Shown piece after piece: positions 1 to 7,374 of a stretch of DNA of 21,504 nucleotides. Each line of letters opens with the position of its first letter. Position 1 is the first letter of the stretch. Under the pieces are notes generated by a model that was not told the DNA's origin, searched no databases, and was given only the letters and a program-made list of their open reading frames with translations. A program made the position numbers and the translations under genes. The stretch lies in assembly GCA_947461805.1 (NCBI GenBank), contig CANHMJ010000010.1, positions 1 through 21,504 of the forward strand, written 5' to 3'. Origin of the DNA: Burkholderiaceae bacterium (GTDB lineage: Bacteria > Pseudomonadota > Gammaproteobacteria > Burkholderiales > Burkholderiaceae).

Positions 1-1791
1 CAGCGGGCGATGATCTATTCCACGGGCATCATTATTGTCGCCTACTCCCCACTATTTTTTATGGGCGGGGTAGAGGGCATCATCTTTAAGCCGATGGCCT
101 TTACGATGGGCTTTGCCTTAATCGCTGCAGTGATTTTGAGTCTGACCTTTTTGCCAGCGATGATCTCTTTGATCTTTGGCGAGACCATGGGGCATAAGCC
201 GCCGAGTTTTATTACCCGTTTGATTGAGGCCTATAAACCCTTGCTGCGCCGCTGGATGGATCGACCCAGAACGATTGTGGCCGTTGCGGTATTCATTCTT
301 GGACTCACCTTGCTGAGCGTCACGCGGTTGGGTACGGCTTTCTTACCGACCCTGGAAGAAAATAACATTTGGTTGCGGGTGACGCTCCCCAACACGGTCG
401 ACCTCGACTACTCAATTAAAGTCGCTAACCAATTGCGCGAGAATTTCATTCAACAGCCTGAAATCGATAAAGTGGCCGTGCAAATCGGTCGGCCCGACGA
501 CGGCACTGACTCTACCGGTGTATTTAATATCGAGTTTGGTCTTTATTTGAAGTCGCCCGATAAGTTGCCCGATGGAAGCAGTAAGAAACAATTGATTCAT
601 AAACTGGAAGGGGTTTTGAATCAAATCCCTGGCGCCAATTACAGCTTTTCACAATACATTCAAGACAACGTCAATGAGGCACTCTCCGGTGTGAAGGGCG
701 AGAACTCGGTCAAAATCTACGGCGCCGATTTAGAAGTACTCGATGCCAAAGCCAAAGAAGTGCTCGAGCAAATTAGGCACGTTCGTGGTGTAGCCGACGA
801 GGGCATTCTTAAGGAATTAGGACAGCCTACGCTGAATATTCAGATTGATCGCGAGCGCGCAGCGCGGTATGGCATCAATGTCAGCGATATTCAGACGGTG
901 GTGGCGAATGCCATTGGCGGCGCTGCAATCACGAACTTACTGGAAGACGAAAAGACCTTTGGTATTGCCGTGCGCCTGAGCGAAGCCAGTCGCAATGATG
1001 TATCGGATATCTCGCAATTACTCGTCGATGCCCCCGGTGGAAAACGAGTGCCGCTCTCGATGGTCGCGAAGATTGAACTCAGCGATGGTCCATTCTTTAT
1101 TTACCGTGAAGCCGGTAAGCGCTACATTGCCATTAAGTTTAGTGTGCGCGGACGCGACTTGGGTAGTGCGGTTGAGGATGCCCAATTCTTGGTCGAACAA
1201 AATGTGGTGTTGCCAGCGAATTACTCGATCAGTTGGGATGGCCAATTCAATCAAATGAAACAGGCGCAGAGCAAACTGATGGTGATTGTGCCTTTAGCTT
1301 TGCTGGGAATCTTCTTACTCTTGGTAAGTGCCTTTGGTAACTTCCGGGATGCGGTGATTGTCATGATCAACGTACCCTTTGCTGCGATTGGCGGGGTCAT
1401 CGCACTGCACTTGGCGGGCGAGACCCTCAGCATTTCCGCATTCTTTGGCTTTTTATCGCTTTTCGGTATTGCCATTCAGGATGGCGTCATTCTCATCTCA
1501 TTTATTAATAAGACGGTTGCCAATGAACATGGCGCCATGAAGGACTCGATGGTAGAGGGCGCTGCCTTGCGCGTCAGACCCGTATTAATGACCGCCATGC
1601 TCTCGGGTTTTGGATTATTGCCTGCCGCGCTCTCGACCTCAATTGGCTCGGAGGCGCAGCGCCCCTTGGCACTGGTGATTGTGGGCGGCATGGTGACCAC
1701 CACCATTCTGACCCTTCTAGTACTGCCAGTCATTTATGGCTGGTTCCGTTGCCGGAGTCTGCCAGCCCCTGCCAAAGTCTCGGTATCATGA
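1..1791 (+). CDS. Heavy-metal-type RND efflux pump, inner-membrane subunit (CzcA/CusA-like), C-terminal part
   Basis: The reading frame is open from base 1 (QRAMIY...), so the start lies outside the window. About 596 residues are visible of a family usually 1,000-1,050 long, so roughly 430 N-terminal residues are missing. The protein is the proton-driven inner-membrane pump of a tripartite system exporting metal cations. Visible in order are membrane helices of the first transmembrane block, a periplasmic porter/docking region (about residues 115-415) with the family signatures GRPDDGTD, ALSGVKGE, ERAARYGINV and KFSVRGRDLGS, then the second membrane block ending in GSEAQRPLALVIVGG and LVLPVIYGW. 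These place it in the HME branch rather than the drug-exporting HAE branch. The usual AVLNG-type motif in the last membrane block reads AIQDG here. The acidic proton-relay motif of helix 4 would be upstream, so the metal cannot be named. surE begins 4 bases after its stop. Confidence 0.88.
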   Translation, partial: QRAMIYSTGIIIVAYSPLFFMGGVEGIIFKPMAFTMGFALIAAVILSLTFLPAMISLIFGETMGHKPPSFITRLIEAYKPLLRRWMDRPRTIVAVAVFILGLTLLSVTRLGTAFLPTLEENNIWLRVTLPNTVDLDYSIKVANQLRENFIQQPEIDKVAVQIGRPDDGTDSTGVFNIEFGLYLKSPDKLPDGSSKKQLIHKLEGVLNQIPGANYSFSQYIQDNVNEALSGVKGENSVKIYGADLEVLDAKAKEVLEQIRHVRGVADEGILKELGQPTLNIQIDRERAARYGINVSDIQTVVANAIGGAAITNLLEDEKTFGIAVRLSEASRNDVSDISQLLVDAPGGKRVPLSMVAKIELSDGPFFIYREAGKRYIAIKFSVRGRDLGSAVEDAQFLVEQNVVLPANYSISWDGQFNQMKQAQSKLMVIVPLALLGIFLLLVSAFGNFRDAVIVMINVPFAAIGGVIALHLAGETLSISAFFGFLSLFGIAIQDGVILISFINKTVANEHGAMKDSMVEGAALRVRPVLMTAMLSGFGLLPAALSTSIGSEAQRPLALVIVGGMVTTTILTLLVLPVIYGWFRCRSLPAPAKVSVS

Positions 1792-1794
1792 GGT

Positions 1795-2616
1795 ATGGCT
1801 ACCTCTTTTCCTTCCGGCGACTCCACGTTGCCCCACATTCTGATCTCCAATGACGATGGCTATTTAGCGCCTGGTTTATTGGCTTTGGTAAATGCAATCC
1901 GCCCCTTGGGCCGGATTACGGTAATTGCGCCCGAGCAAAACCACAGCGGCGCCTCCAATTCATTAACGCTGTCGCGTCCCTTGTCGATTCACCGGATTGC
2001 CGGCGGCGAGCGCGATGGCTTTGTCTTTATTAATGGCACCCCAACCGATTGCGTGCACATTGCCATGACGGGTTATTTAGACCATCGCCCCGATTTAGTC
2101 GTTTCTGGTATTAACCAAGGCGAGAACATGGGCGAAGACGTGCTCTATTCGGGTACGGTGGCTGCAGCGGTAGAGGGTGTGATGTTTGGTGTTCCTGGCA
2201 TTGCGTTCTCGCAAATCGATCGGGGCTGGAACCGCATTGATGATGCAGCGCGAGCCGCGCACGACATCGTCAAACAAATGCTATCCCATCCGATGCCAAA
2301 AAATCCCCAGCAGGCCGATGGCGTTGCCACCTTGCTGAATGTCAACATTCCGAATCGGCCCTACGAAGAACTCAAGCGCTGGCGGGTTACGCGCTTGGGC
2401 AATCGCCACCACTCGCAACCGGTGGTGGTGCAAAATAATCCGCGCGGAGATAAGATTTATTGGATCGGCGCTGCTGGCGATGCCAAGAATGACTCTGCTG
2501 GTACGGATTTTCACGCGATTAATGAGGGCTGCATTTCGATTACGCCAATGCAGCTTGATCTTACTGACCACGCTCGGCAAAAAGCGATGGCTGCAGACGG
2601 CTGGAATCGCGATTGA
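1795..2616 (+). CDS. surE: 5'/3'-nucleotidase SurE
   Basis: A metal-dependent phosphatase of the survival protein SurE family that removes phosphate from nucleoside monophosphates and, in studied members, also from short polyphosphate. The metal site is plain in ISNDDGY (Asp20 and Asp21), followed by APEQNHSGASNSLT (active-site Ser/Asn), NGTPTDC and VSGINQGENMGEDVLYSGT, all family signatures. The length of 273 residues is normal for the long bacterial form. The start is uncertain. ATG 1795 has GAGG only 1-2 bases upstream, too close for a good ribosome site, while most SurE proteins begin at the PHILISNDDG segment, which here follows an in-frame TTG at 1828. The gene is first in the surE-pcm-nlpD order typical of Proteobacteria, and its stop overlaps the pcm start by four bases (TTGA), so translation is probably coupled. 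Confidence 0.95.
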   Translation: MATSFPSGDSTLPHILISNDDGYLAPGLLALVNAIRPLGRITVIAPEQNHSGASNSLTLSRPLSIHRIAGGERDGFVFINGTPTDCVHIAMTGYLDHRPDLVVSGINQGENMGEDVLYSGTVAAAVEGVMFGVPGIAFSQIDRGWNRIDDAARAAHDIVKQMLSHPMPKNPQQADGVATLLNVNIPNRPYEELKRWRVTRLGNRHHSQPVVVQNNPRGDKIYWIGAAGDAKNDSAGTDFHAINEGCISITPMQLDLTDHARQKAMAADGWNRD

Positions 2617-3272
2617 AGTCGGCCTCTGCTGATCGGTTTGCTGGACACCGGCAGGCGCTTGCTACCAAGGTAGCAATGGCTGGTGTTAAGCATGCCAAAA
2701 CCTTAGATGCCATTGCAACCGTGCCACGCCATGCTTTTATGGATGCCGGATTGCATCCGCAAGCGTATGAAGATTCTGCATTACCCATTGGGCATCAGCA
2801 AACCATCTCCAAGCCTTCGGTGGTGGCGCGCATGATTGAGCTCTTGCATAAATCCAAACAGCCCCTGAATAAAGTCCTCGAAATCGGCACTGGTTGCGGG
2901 TATCAAGCCGCTGTATTGAGCCTGCTGGCCGATGAGGTGTATTCGATTGAACGCATTCGGCCGCTGCATGATTTAGCCCGCGATAATTTAAGGCCATTTC
3001 GGATTAAAAACCTGCGCTTGATTTATGGCGATGGCATTTTAGGTCTTCCCCAGGCTGCCCCGTTTGACTCGATCATTCTCGCCGCGGCGGGTTTAGGCAT
3101 TCCGGATGCGTTACTGGATCAGCTGGCGATCGGCGGGCGTTTGGTTGCCCCGGTCGCACGGAATGCAAAAGAGCAGCAATTGCTTTTGATTGAGCGGGTG
3201 AGCTCGCACCGCTATCAGCGCACCGCCCTAGACGATGTCTTTTTTGTGCCTTTACAATCAGGGGTAGTATGA
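2613..3272 (+). CDS. pcm: Protein-L-isoaspartate O-methyltransferase
   Basis: Transfers a methyl group from S-adenosylmethionine to isoaspartyl residues in aged proteins, the first step of their repair in the cytoplasm. Family signatures are VPRHAFM, the substrate-side motif PIGHQQTISKP (residues 58-68), the SAM-binding loop LEIGTGCGYQAA (89-100), the acidic VYSIERI strand and the YGDG loop. The length of 219 residues fits. The start chosen is TTG 2613, inside the surE stop. The first in-frame ATG (2676) would cut the N-terminal helix that precedes VPRH in the family, so the TTG is favoured, though it has no clear Shine-Dalgarno sequence. Its stop overlaps the nlpD start (ATGA), continuing the coupled operon. 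Confidence 0.94.
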   Translation: MKSASADRFAGHRQALATKVAMAGVKHAKTLDAIATVPRHAFMDAGLHPQAYEDSALPIGHQQTISKPSVVARMIELLHKSKQPLNKVLEIGTGCGYQAAVLSLLADEVYSIERIRPLHDLARDNLRPFRIKNLRLIYGDGILGLPQAAPFDSIILAAAGLGIPDALLDQLAIGGRLVAPVARNAKEQQLLLIERVSSHRYQRTALDDVFFVPLQSGVV

Positions 3273-4093
3273 AAACCCTTAGCCCATTTTGGAACACCCC
3301 ATTGATGCGCAGCGCCGTGCCCGCTCGACTGGTGTTGACGCTACTGAGCGCCACCGTATTGCTATCGGCTTGTAGCACCACGCGTACAAAGCCCGCAACC
3401 ATAATCGACCGTTCGCGCTCGGAATCTACTGCACCCGCCGCAACTACAGCCAGCATTCCAACGCCGCCGGGGTATTACCGCGTGAAACGGGGGGATACTG
3501 TATTGCGGATTGCTTTGGATCACGGGCAGTCCTATCGCGACATCGTGCGCTGGAATAACCTGACCGATCCCAACTTGATTGAAGTCGATCAGTTATTGCT
3601 GGTAAGGCCACCTGCAAACGCAATGACCGTAAAACCCTTGACGTCTGCGGCCGCCACACCCGCTCCGCAAAGAATGGCGGAGCCGGCAGCAGAACCCAAG
3701 ATTGAGGCAGTCAAGCCCGATGCGCCACCGCCAGGTATTCGGTTGTCATGGCCAGCTAAAGGCAAGGTAGTGGAAGACTTTGTAGACGGCAAGAACAAAG
3801 GAATCGACATTGCCGGTAAGTTAGGTGATCCGATTCAGGCGGCGAGCGATGGCCGGGTTGTTTATGCCGGCAATAGTCTGCGCGGCTACGGCAATTTAGT
3901 GATTGTGAAGCATGACAATACCTACCTCACCGCCTATGCCCACAATCGCAATTTATTGGTGAAAGAGGGCGATACGGTGCGCAAAGGGCAAACCATTGCA
4001 GAAATGGGCGATACCGATACCAACTCCGTGCGGCTTCACTTTGAACTGCGCGTGAATGGCAAGCCCGTAGATCCGCTGCCTTTCCTGCAGTAA
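3269..4093 (+). CDS. nlpD: Murein hydrolase activator NlpD, LysM/LytM lipoprotein
   Basis: An outer-membrane lipoprotein that activates a periplasmic N-acetylmuramoyl-L-alanine amidase during daughter-cell separation. A hydrophobic signal peptide ends in the lipobox LLSAC, giving lipidated Cys35. A LysM peptidoglycan-binding domain spans about residues 69-113 (YYRVKRGDTVLRIA... QLLLVRPP), then a Pro/Ala-rich linker, then an M23/LytM domain from about 165 to the end. The two metal-binding histidine positions are changed: NKGIDIAG replaces HxGxD and RLHFELR replaces HxH. E. coli NlpD carries the same substitutions, so this is a regulatory, catalytically inactive domain. The ATG overlaps the pcm stop. 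In most relatives rpoS follows, but here only 11 bases separate nlpD from an exonuclease gene. Confidence 0.94.
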   Translation: MKTLSPFWNTPLMRSAVPARLVLTLLSATVLLSACSTTRTKPATIIDRSRSESTAPAATTASIPTPPGYYRVKRGDTVLRIALDHGQSYRDIVRWNNLTDPNLIEVDQLLLVRPPANAMTVKPLTSAAATPAPQRMAEPAAEPKIEAVKPDAPPPGIRLSWPAKGKVVEDFVDGKNKGIDIAGKLGDPIQAASDGRVVYAGNSLRGYGNLVIVKHDNTYLTAYAHNRNLLVKEGDTVRKGQTIAEMGDTDTNSVRLHFELRVNGKPVDPLPFLQ

Positions 4094-4104
4094 CGTAAGG
4101 TGGC

Positions 4105-4926
4105 ATGACAACTGTTCTGGTATTTGATATTGAGACCATTCCGGATGTAGCAGGTCTGCGCCGGCTGGAGGATTTCCCGGCGAGCATGGCCGATAGGGAT
4201 GTAGCGCAACAGGTCATGCAACTGCGTTTAGATAAAACCGGCAGCGATTTTTTACCGCTCTATCTACAGCGCATTGTGGCAATCTCCTGTGTGATTCGGC
4301 GCACCACCAAAGAAGGCTTGCCACAAATTAAGGTTGGCTCCCTTGCCAATCCAGATGATTCTGAGAAAGTATTGATTCAGGCATTTTTTGATTTAATCGA
4401 AAAGTACACGCCGCAATTGGTATCGTGGAATGGCAGCGGCTTTGATTTGCCAGTGCTGCACTACCGCGCCTTAATCAATCAAGTACATGCCCCGCGCTAC
4501 TGGGAAATGGGCGAGAGTCAGGATAGCGATAGCCGCGAGTTTAAGTGGAATAACTACATTAGCCGCTACCACATGCGGCATTTGGATTTAATGGACCTGC
4601 TCGCTAAATTTAATGGCAGGGCCAATGCGCCCTTGGATGCCCTAGCCAAACTGTGCGGCTTTCCAGGGAAGCTCGGCATGGATGGCAGTCAAGTGTGGCC
4701 AGCCTATCAAGATGGCAAGATTGCCGACATTCGGCGTTATTGCGAAACCGATGTGGTTAATACTTATCTGATGTATTGCCGCTACCAACTGATGCGGGGT
4801 GGTGTGACGCAAGCAGAGCACGATGAAGAGTTGAACTTTGTGAAGCGCTATTTGGAGATAGAAGCCAAAGAGCCCCATGGCCAAGCCTGGCAAGAATACC
4901 TCGCTGGCTTTGCAGGCGATGCCTAG
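4105..4926 (+). CDS. Predicted 3'-5' exonuclease of the PolB-like DEDDy family
   Basis: A stand-alone exonuclease domain related to the proofreading domain of family B DNA polymerases (the DNA_pol_B_exo_2 type). All expected DEDDy residues are visible: Asp8 and Glu10 in FDIET, Asp114 in SWNGSGFDLPVL, and Tyr212/Asp216 in RRYCETDVVNTYL. There is no polymerase domain, so it probably trims 3' ends of DNA or RNA using two metal ions. The substrate and cellular role are unknown to me. The length of 273 residues is ordinary for the family. It starts 11 bases after nlpD and its end overlaps the likely rlmD start by 8 bases, so it is co-transcribed with both. ATG 4105 has AAGG at 4097-4100, a modest ribosome site. 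Confidence 0.88.
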   Translation: MTTVLVFDIETIPDVAGLRRLEDFPASMADRDVAQQVMQLRLDKTGSDFLPLYLQRIVAISCVIRRTTKEGLPQIKVGSLANPDDSEKVLIQAFFDLIEKYTPQLVSWNGSGFDLPVLHYRALINQVHAPRYWEMGESQDSDSREFKWNNYISRYHMRHLDLMDLLAKFNGRANAPLDALAKLCGFPGKLGMDGSQVWPAYQDGKIADIRRYCETDVVNTYLMYCRYQLMRGGVTQAEHDEELNFVKRYLEIEAKEPHGQAWQEYLAGFAGDA

Positions 4927-6367
4927 GCGATCACGCGCACGCGTAGCGCCAGAAAGTCACGGTATCTCTGATCCGATTCAGGTGGAAGGTTTGGATCTGG
5001 ATGCGCAAGGCATTGCTCGCTTAGCGCCCAGCGAAGAAGCAGTTACGCGCGGTGAGAGCGGTAAGGTGATTTTCATTCGGGGCGCCTTACCAACCGAGGT
5101 AGTGCGCTACCAAATTACCCGCGATAAGTCCCGTTTCTCCAAAGCCAAAGTAATCGATATCCTGAAAGAAGCGGTCTTTCGAGCCAAGCCTGCATGCGAA
5201 TACTTTGGGGTGTGTGGCGGTTGCACCATGCAGCACTTGGATATACGCGCACAAATCGCCATCAAACAACGCGTGCTGGAAGATGACCTGCTGCACATCG
5301 GGCAGCTGCGCCCGCAGGAGGTTTTAAGGCCGATGGCTGGGCCTACGTGGCACTATCGCCACCGCGCTCGGTTTAGTGTGGTTAATCGCTCGATTAAAAA
5401 AGGTACGGTGCTGGTGGGTTTTCATGAGCACCAAAGCGCGTATGTCGCCGACATGCTTTCATGTCAAATACTGCCCAAGCATGTATCCGATTTACTCGAG
5501 CCCCTGCGCGCACTCATCATGTCGTTCAGTGATCCGAGCCGAGTGCCGCAAATCGAACTTGCTGTAGGCGAGGGCAAAGCGATTGATAGTCAGGTTACGG
5601 CTCTGGCCATTCGGCATTTAGAGCCGCTAACCGAGGCGGATCAAACTGCAATCAAAGACTTTGCAGAGCGACATGATGTTTGGATTTGGCTGCAGCCCAG
5701 CGGCTTACAAAGCTTGACTCCCTTTCATCCGCCAACCGGAACGCTTTGCTACCGTTTGCCTGAGTTTGGTATTGAGATGCCGTTTAAGCCCGCCGACTTT
5801 ACGCAGGTTAATCACCTGATGAATCGATCGCTCGTGAGCCGAGCCCTAAGGCTACTGCAAGTGCAAGCAGGCGATCGTGTGATCGATCTCTTTTGTGGTG
5901 TCGGTAACTTCACTTTGCCATTGGCTCGCACGGCCAGTGCCGTATTGGGCATTGAAGGTCTTGCCAGTCTAGTTGAGCGCGCTACTGAAAATGCCCTACA
6001 CAATCACCTTAGCCACAAAGCCCGCTTCATGCAAAGCGATCTCTTTGAAGTCAGCATCGATACCATTGTTTCGTGGGGCAAAGCGGAGCGCTGGTTAATC
6101 GATCCGCCCAGAGAGGGCGCAATGGCCATCTGCCAGGCATTAGCCAACATTGTTCAAGCAAGTAAAGCAGGGCAGCATGAGTGGGATGGCTTCTTACCAG
6201 AGCGCATTGTCTACGTATCGTGCAACCCCAAAACCCTAGCGCGGGATGCTGCTATTTTGGTACATCACGCCGGCTACCAGTTGCAATCGGCTGGCATCAT
6301 CAATATGTTTCCCCATACGTCGCACGTGGAGTCGATTGCGGTCTTTGAACTTCAATCACCGGAATAA
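4919..6367 (+). CDS. rlmD: 23S rRNA (uracil-1939-C5)-methyltransferase RlmD
   Basis: Makes 5-methyluridine at position 1939 of 23S rRNA with S-adenosylmethionine (formerly RumA). In order: a short basic tail (PRRSRARVA), a TRAM-like RNA-binding domain to about residue 80, an iron-sulfur cluster region with Cys93, Cys99, Cys102 (CEYFGVCGGC) and Cys182, then the Rossmann methyltransferase domain. That domain carries the SAM loop DLFCGVGNFTLPLA (323-336), DPPR (395-398), the catalytic Cys435 in VYVSCNPKTLARD and the HVESIAVFE end motif with Glu472. All key residues of the family are present. The frame is open back to ATG 4877, but that start would run 50 bases into the exonuclease gene. ATG 4919 gives a normal 482-residue protein and an 8-base overlap. 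It is last in the surE operon, followed by a hairpin terminator. Confidence 0.94.
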   Translation: MPRRSRARVAPESHGISDPIQVEGLDLDAQGIARLAPSEEAVTRGESGKVIFIRGALPTEVVRYQITRDKSRFSKAKVIDILKEAVFRAKPACEYFGVCGGCTMQHLDIRAQIAIKQRVLEDDLLHIGQLRPQEVLRPMAGPTWHYRHRARFSVVNRSIKKGTVLVGFHEHQSAYVADMLSCQILPKHVSDLLEPLRALIMSFSDPSRVPQIELAVGEGKAIDSQVTALAIRHLEPLTEADQTAIKDFAERHDVWIWLQPSGLQSLTPFHPPTGTLCYRLPEFGIEMPFKPADFTQVNHLMNRSLVSRALRLLQVQAGDRVIDLFCGVGNFTLPLARTASAVLGIEGLASLVERATENALHNHLSHKARFMQSDLFEVSIDTIVSWGKAERWLIDPPREGAMAICQALANIVQASKAGQHEWDGFLPERIVYVSCNPKTLARDAAILVHHAGYQLQSAGIINMFPHTSHVESIAVFELQSPE

Positions 6368-6369
6368 AA

Positions 6370-6389
6370 AAGCGCCCCGAAGGGCGCTT
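6370..6389. terminator. Bidirectional intrinsic terminator between rlmD and the BI-1 gene
   Basis: The 8-bp stem AAGCGCCC/GGGCGCTT has a 4-base loop. Read on the minus strand the loop is TTCG closed by C-G, the very stable UUCG tetraloop, and it is followed by a run of six T residues, so it is a strong terminator for the minus-strand gene. On the plus strand the tail is TTAATTACT, weaker but probably enough to end the surE-rlmD transcript. It lies between two convergent stop codons, 2 bases after rlmD ends. Confidence 0.85.
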
Positions 6390-6412
6390 AATTACTGCAT
6401 CTCTACTACTAC

Positions 6413-7114
6413 TTAGTCGCGATCGCCACCCATGATCCCGAAGAGGGCCAGGAGGTTGGTGAAGATGTTGTACACATTTAAGTAAATCGCAAGTGTCGCC
6501 ATCACGTAGTTGGTTTCACCGCCATTGACAACGCGCTGAACGTCCACCAGGATGAAGGCAGAGAAAATTGCAATTGCCAACACCATCAAAGTTAACATCA
6601 AGGCAGGCATTTGCAGCCAAATGTTGGCAAGGGAAGCTACGATCAGCAGTATGACGCCAATCATGAGGAACTTACCCATGCTGCCAAAATCACGCTTGCT
6701 GACGGTAGCAATGCTGGCCATGACCGTGAAGATCAGGGCAGTACCACCAAATGCACCCATGATGAGGGTTGCGCCGTTGCTGTAAGTGCCCAGGGTATAG
6801 CCAACTAAACGGGACAGCATCACACCCATAAAGAAGGTGAAGGCCAATAACAGCACTACGCCTAGGCCGCTGTCCTTATTGCGATCAATCGCCCAGAAGA
6901 AACCGAAGGCCACAGCCATAAAAACGATAAAGCCCATGAAGGGGCTGCCTTCAAATAGCTTGAATCCCATTGCAACACCGAGCCAAGCGCCGATGACGGT
7001 TGGAACCATGGAAAGTGCCAGCAGGGCGTAGGTATTACGCAGTACCTTGTTTCGGACCTGTGCATTTGCAACTGAGCCTGTTTGCCCAAAGCCGAACGAG
7101 TTCAAATCACTCAT
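6413..7114 (-). CDS. Bax inhibitor-1 (BI-1)/YccA family inner-membrane protein
   Basis: A small polytopic membrane protein of the UPF0005/TMBIM family, which in bacteria includes YbhL, YbhM and YccA. Members are proton- or calcium-linked channels, or modulators of the FtsH protease in the case of YccA. After a hydrophilic N-terminus (MSDLNSFGFGQTGSVANAQVRNKVLRNTY) there are about seven hydrophobic segments, including VPTVIGAWLGVAMGF, FIVFMAVAFGFFWAI, GVVLLLAFTFFMGVML, LMIGVILLIVASLANI and LTLMVLAIAIFSAFILVD. The last part has the family pattern ILVDVQRVVNGGETNYVMATLAIYLNVYNIF followed by a short soluble tail. ATG 7114 has a strong AGGAG at 7120-7124 on the minus strand. The gene stands alone, divergent from ndk and convergent with rlmD. 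Which subgroup it belongs to cannot be decided by eye. Confidence 0.9.
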   Translation of the reverse strand: MSDLNSFGFGQTGSVANAQVRNKVLRNTYALLALSMVPTVIGAWLGVAMGFKLFEGSPFMGFIVFMAVAFGFFWAIDRNKDSGLGVVLLLAFTFFMGVMLSRLVGYTLGTYSNGATLIMGAFGGTALIFTVMASIATVSKRDFGSMGKFLMIGVILLIVASLANIWLQMPALMLTLMVLAIAIFSAFILVDVQRVVNGGETNYVMATLAIYLNVYNIFTNLLALFGIMGGDRD

Positions 7115-7165
7115 ATTGACTCCTTTTATCTAATAACGTGAGTCCACCACGGGACTTTGATGGTA

Positions 7166-7171
7166 AGTATA
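7166..7171 (-). promoter_or_regulatory. Possible -10 box for the BI-1 gene
   Basis: TATACT on the minus strand lies about 50 bases upstream of the start codon. The best -35 candidate, TTGATT at 7186-7191, leaves a spacer of only 14 bases, so the promoter is uncertain. A small inverted repeat, AGTCC/GGACT (7141-7145 and 7152-7156), lies between the box and the gene and could be an operator or a 5' hairpin in the mRNA. Confidence 0.3.
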
Positions 7172-7288
7172 GACAAAATCGATTAAATCAAGGGCCTAAT
7201 CCAATAGGAATAAACAAAATAGGGTTATACCTAGTAAATTCAATGGCTTAGGGTAATGGACATGGGGGTAAATACGGGCTAAGCAATG

Positions 7289-7294
7289 TATAAT
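7289..7294 (+). promoter_or_regulatory. Putative -10 box of the ndk promoter
   Basis: A perfect TATAAT lies 112 bases upstream of the ndk start codon. No good -35 sits at 16-18 bases. The nearest TTGACA-like hexamer, TGGACA at 7257-7262, leaves a 26-base spacer, so the promoter may depend on an activator or on the -10 alone. Transcription would begin near 7301 and give a leader of about 105 bases. An inverted repeat TAGG/CCTA (7220-7223 and 7230-7233) further upstream is a possible protein site, with weak support. Confidence 0.5.
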
Positions 7295-7296
7295 TG

Positions 7297-7374
7297 CGAT
7301 GCGTTAATGAAACGCAGAATACCCGCATCGGCAGCCAATACCCTGATAATTTTGGTCAAAAATGGCTGTTTTTT
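7297..7374 (+). promoter_or_regulatory. Structured ndk leader with terminator-like hairpin
   Basis: Three complementary pairs lie between the -10 box and ndk. GCGTT (7301-7305) pairs with AACGC (7311-7315). CGATGCG (7297-7303) pairs perfectly with CGCATCG (7324-7330), which would exclude the first hairpin. CAGCCA (7332-7337) pairs with TGGCTG (7363-7368) and is followed at once by six T residues (7369-7374), as in an intrinsic terminator. A TTTT/AAAA pair lies inside the last loop. If transcription starts near 7301, the RNA would be a short terminated transcript of about 74 nt or an attenuator ahead of ndk. The loop of the terminator-like hairpin is large (25 bases), so stability needs calculation. 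No known RNA family is claimed. Confidence 0.35.

Noticed and set aside
3073..3456. A 127-codon minus-strand frame across the pcm-nlpD junction.
   Set aside because: It lies antisense to two clearly recognised genes and shows no domain-like pattern.
3269..4093. nlpD as an active M23 metallopeptidase.
   Set aside because: The metal-binding histidines are replaced (NKGID and RLHFE), the same as in E. coli NlpD, so it is an amidase activator.
7257..7262. TGGACA as a -35 element for the TATAAT at 7289.
   Set aside because: The 26-base spacer is far too long for a sigma-70 promoter.
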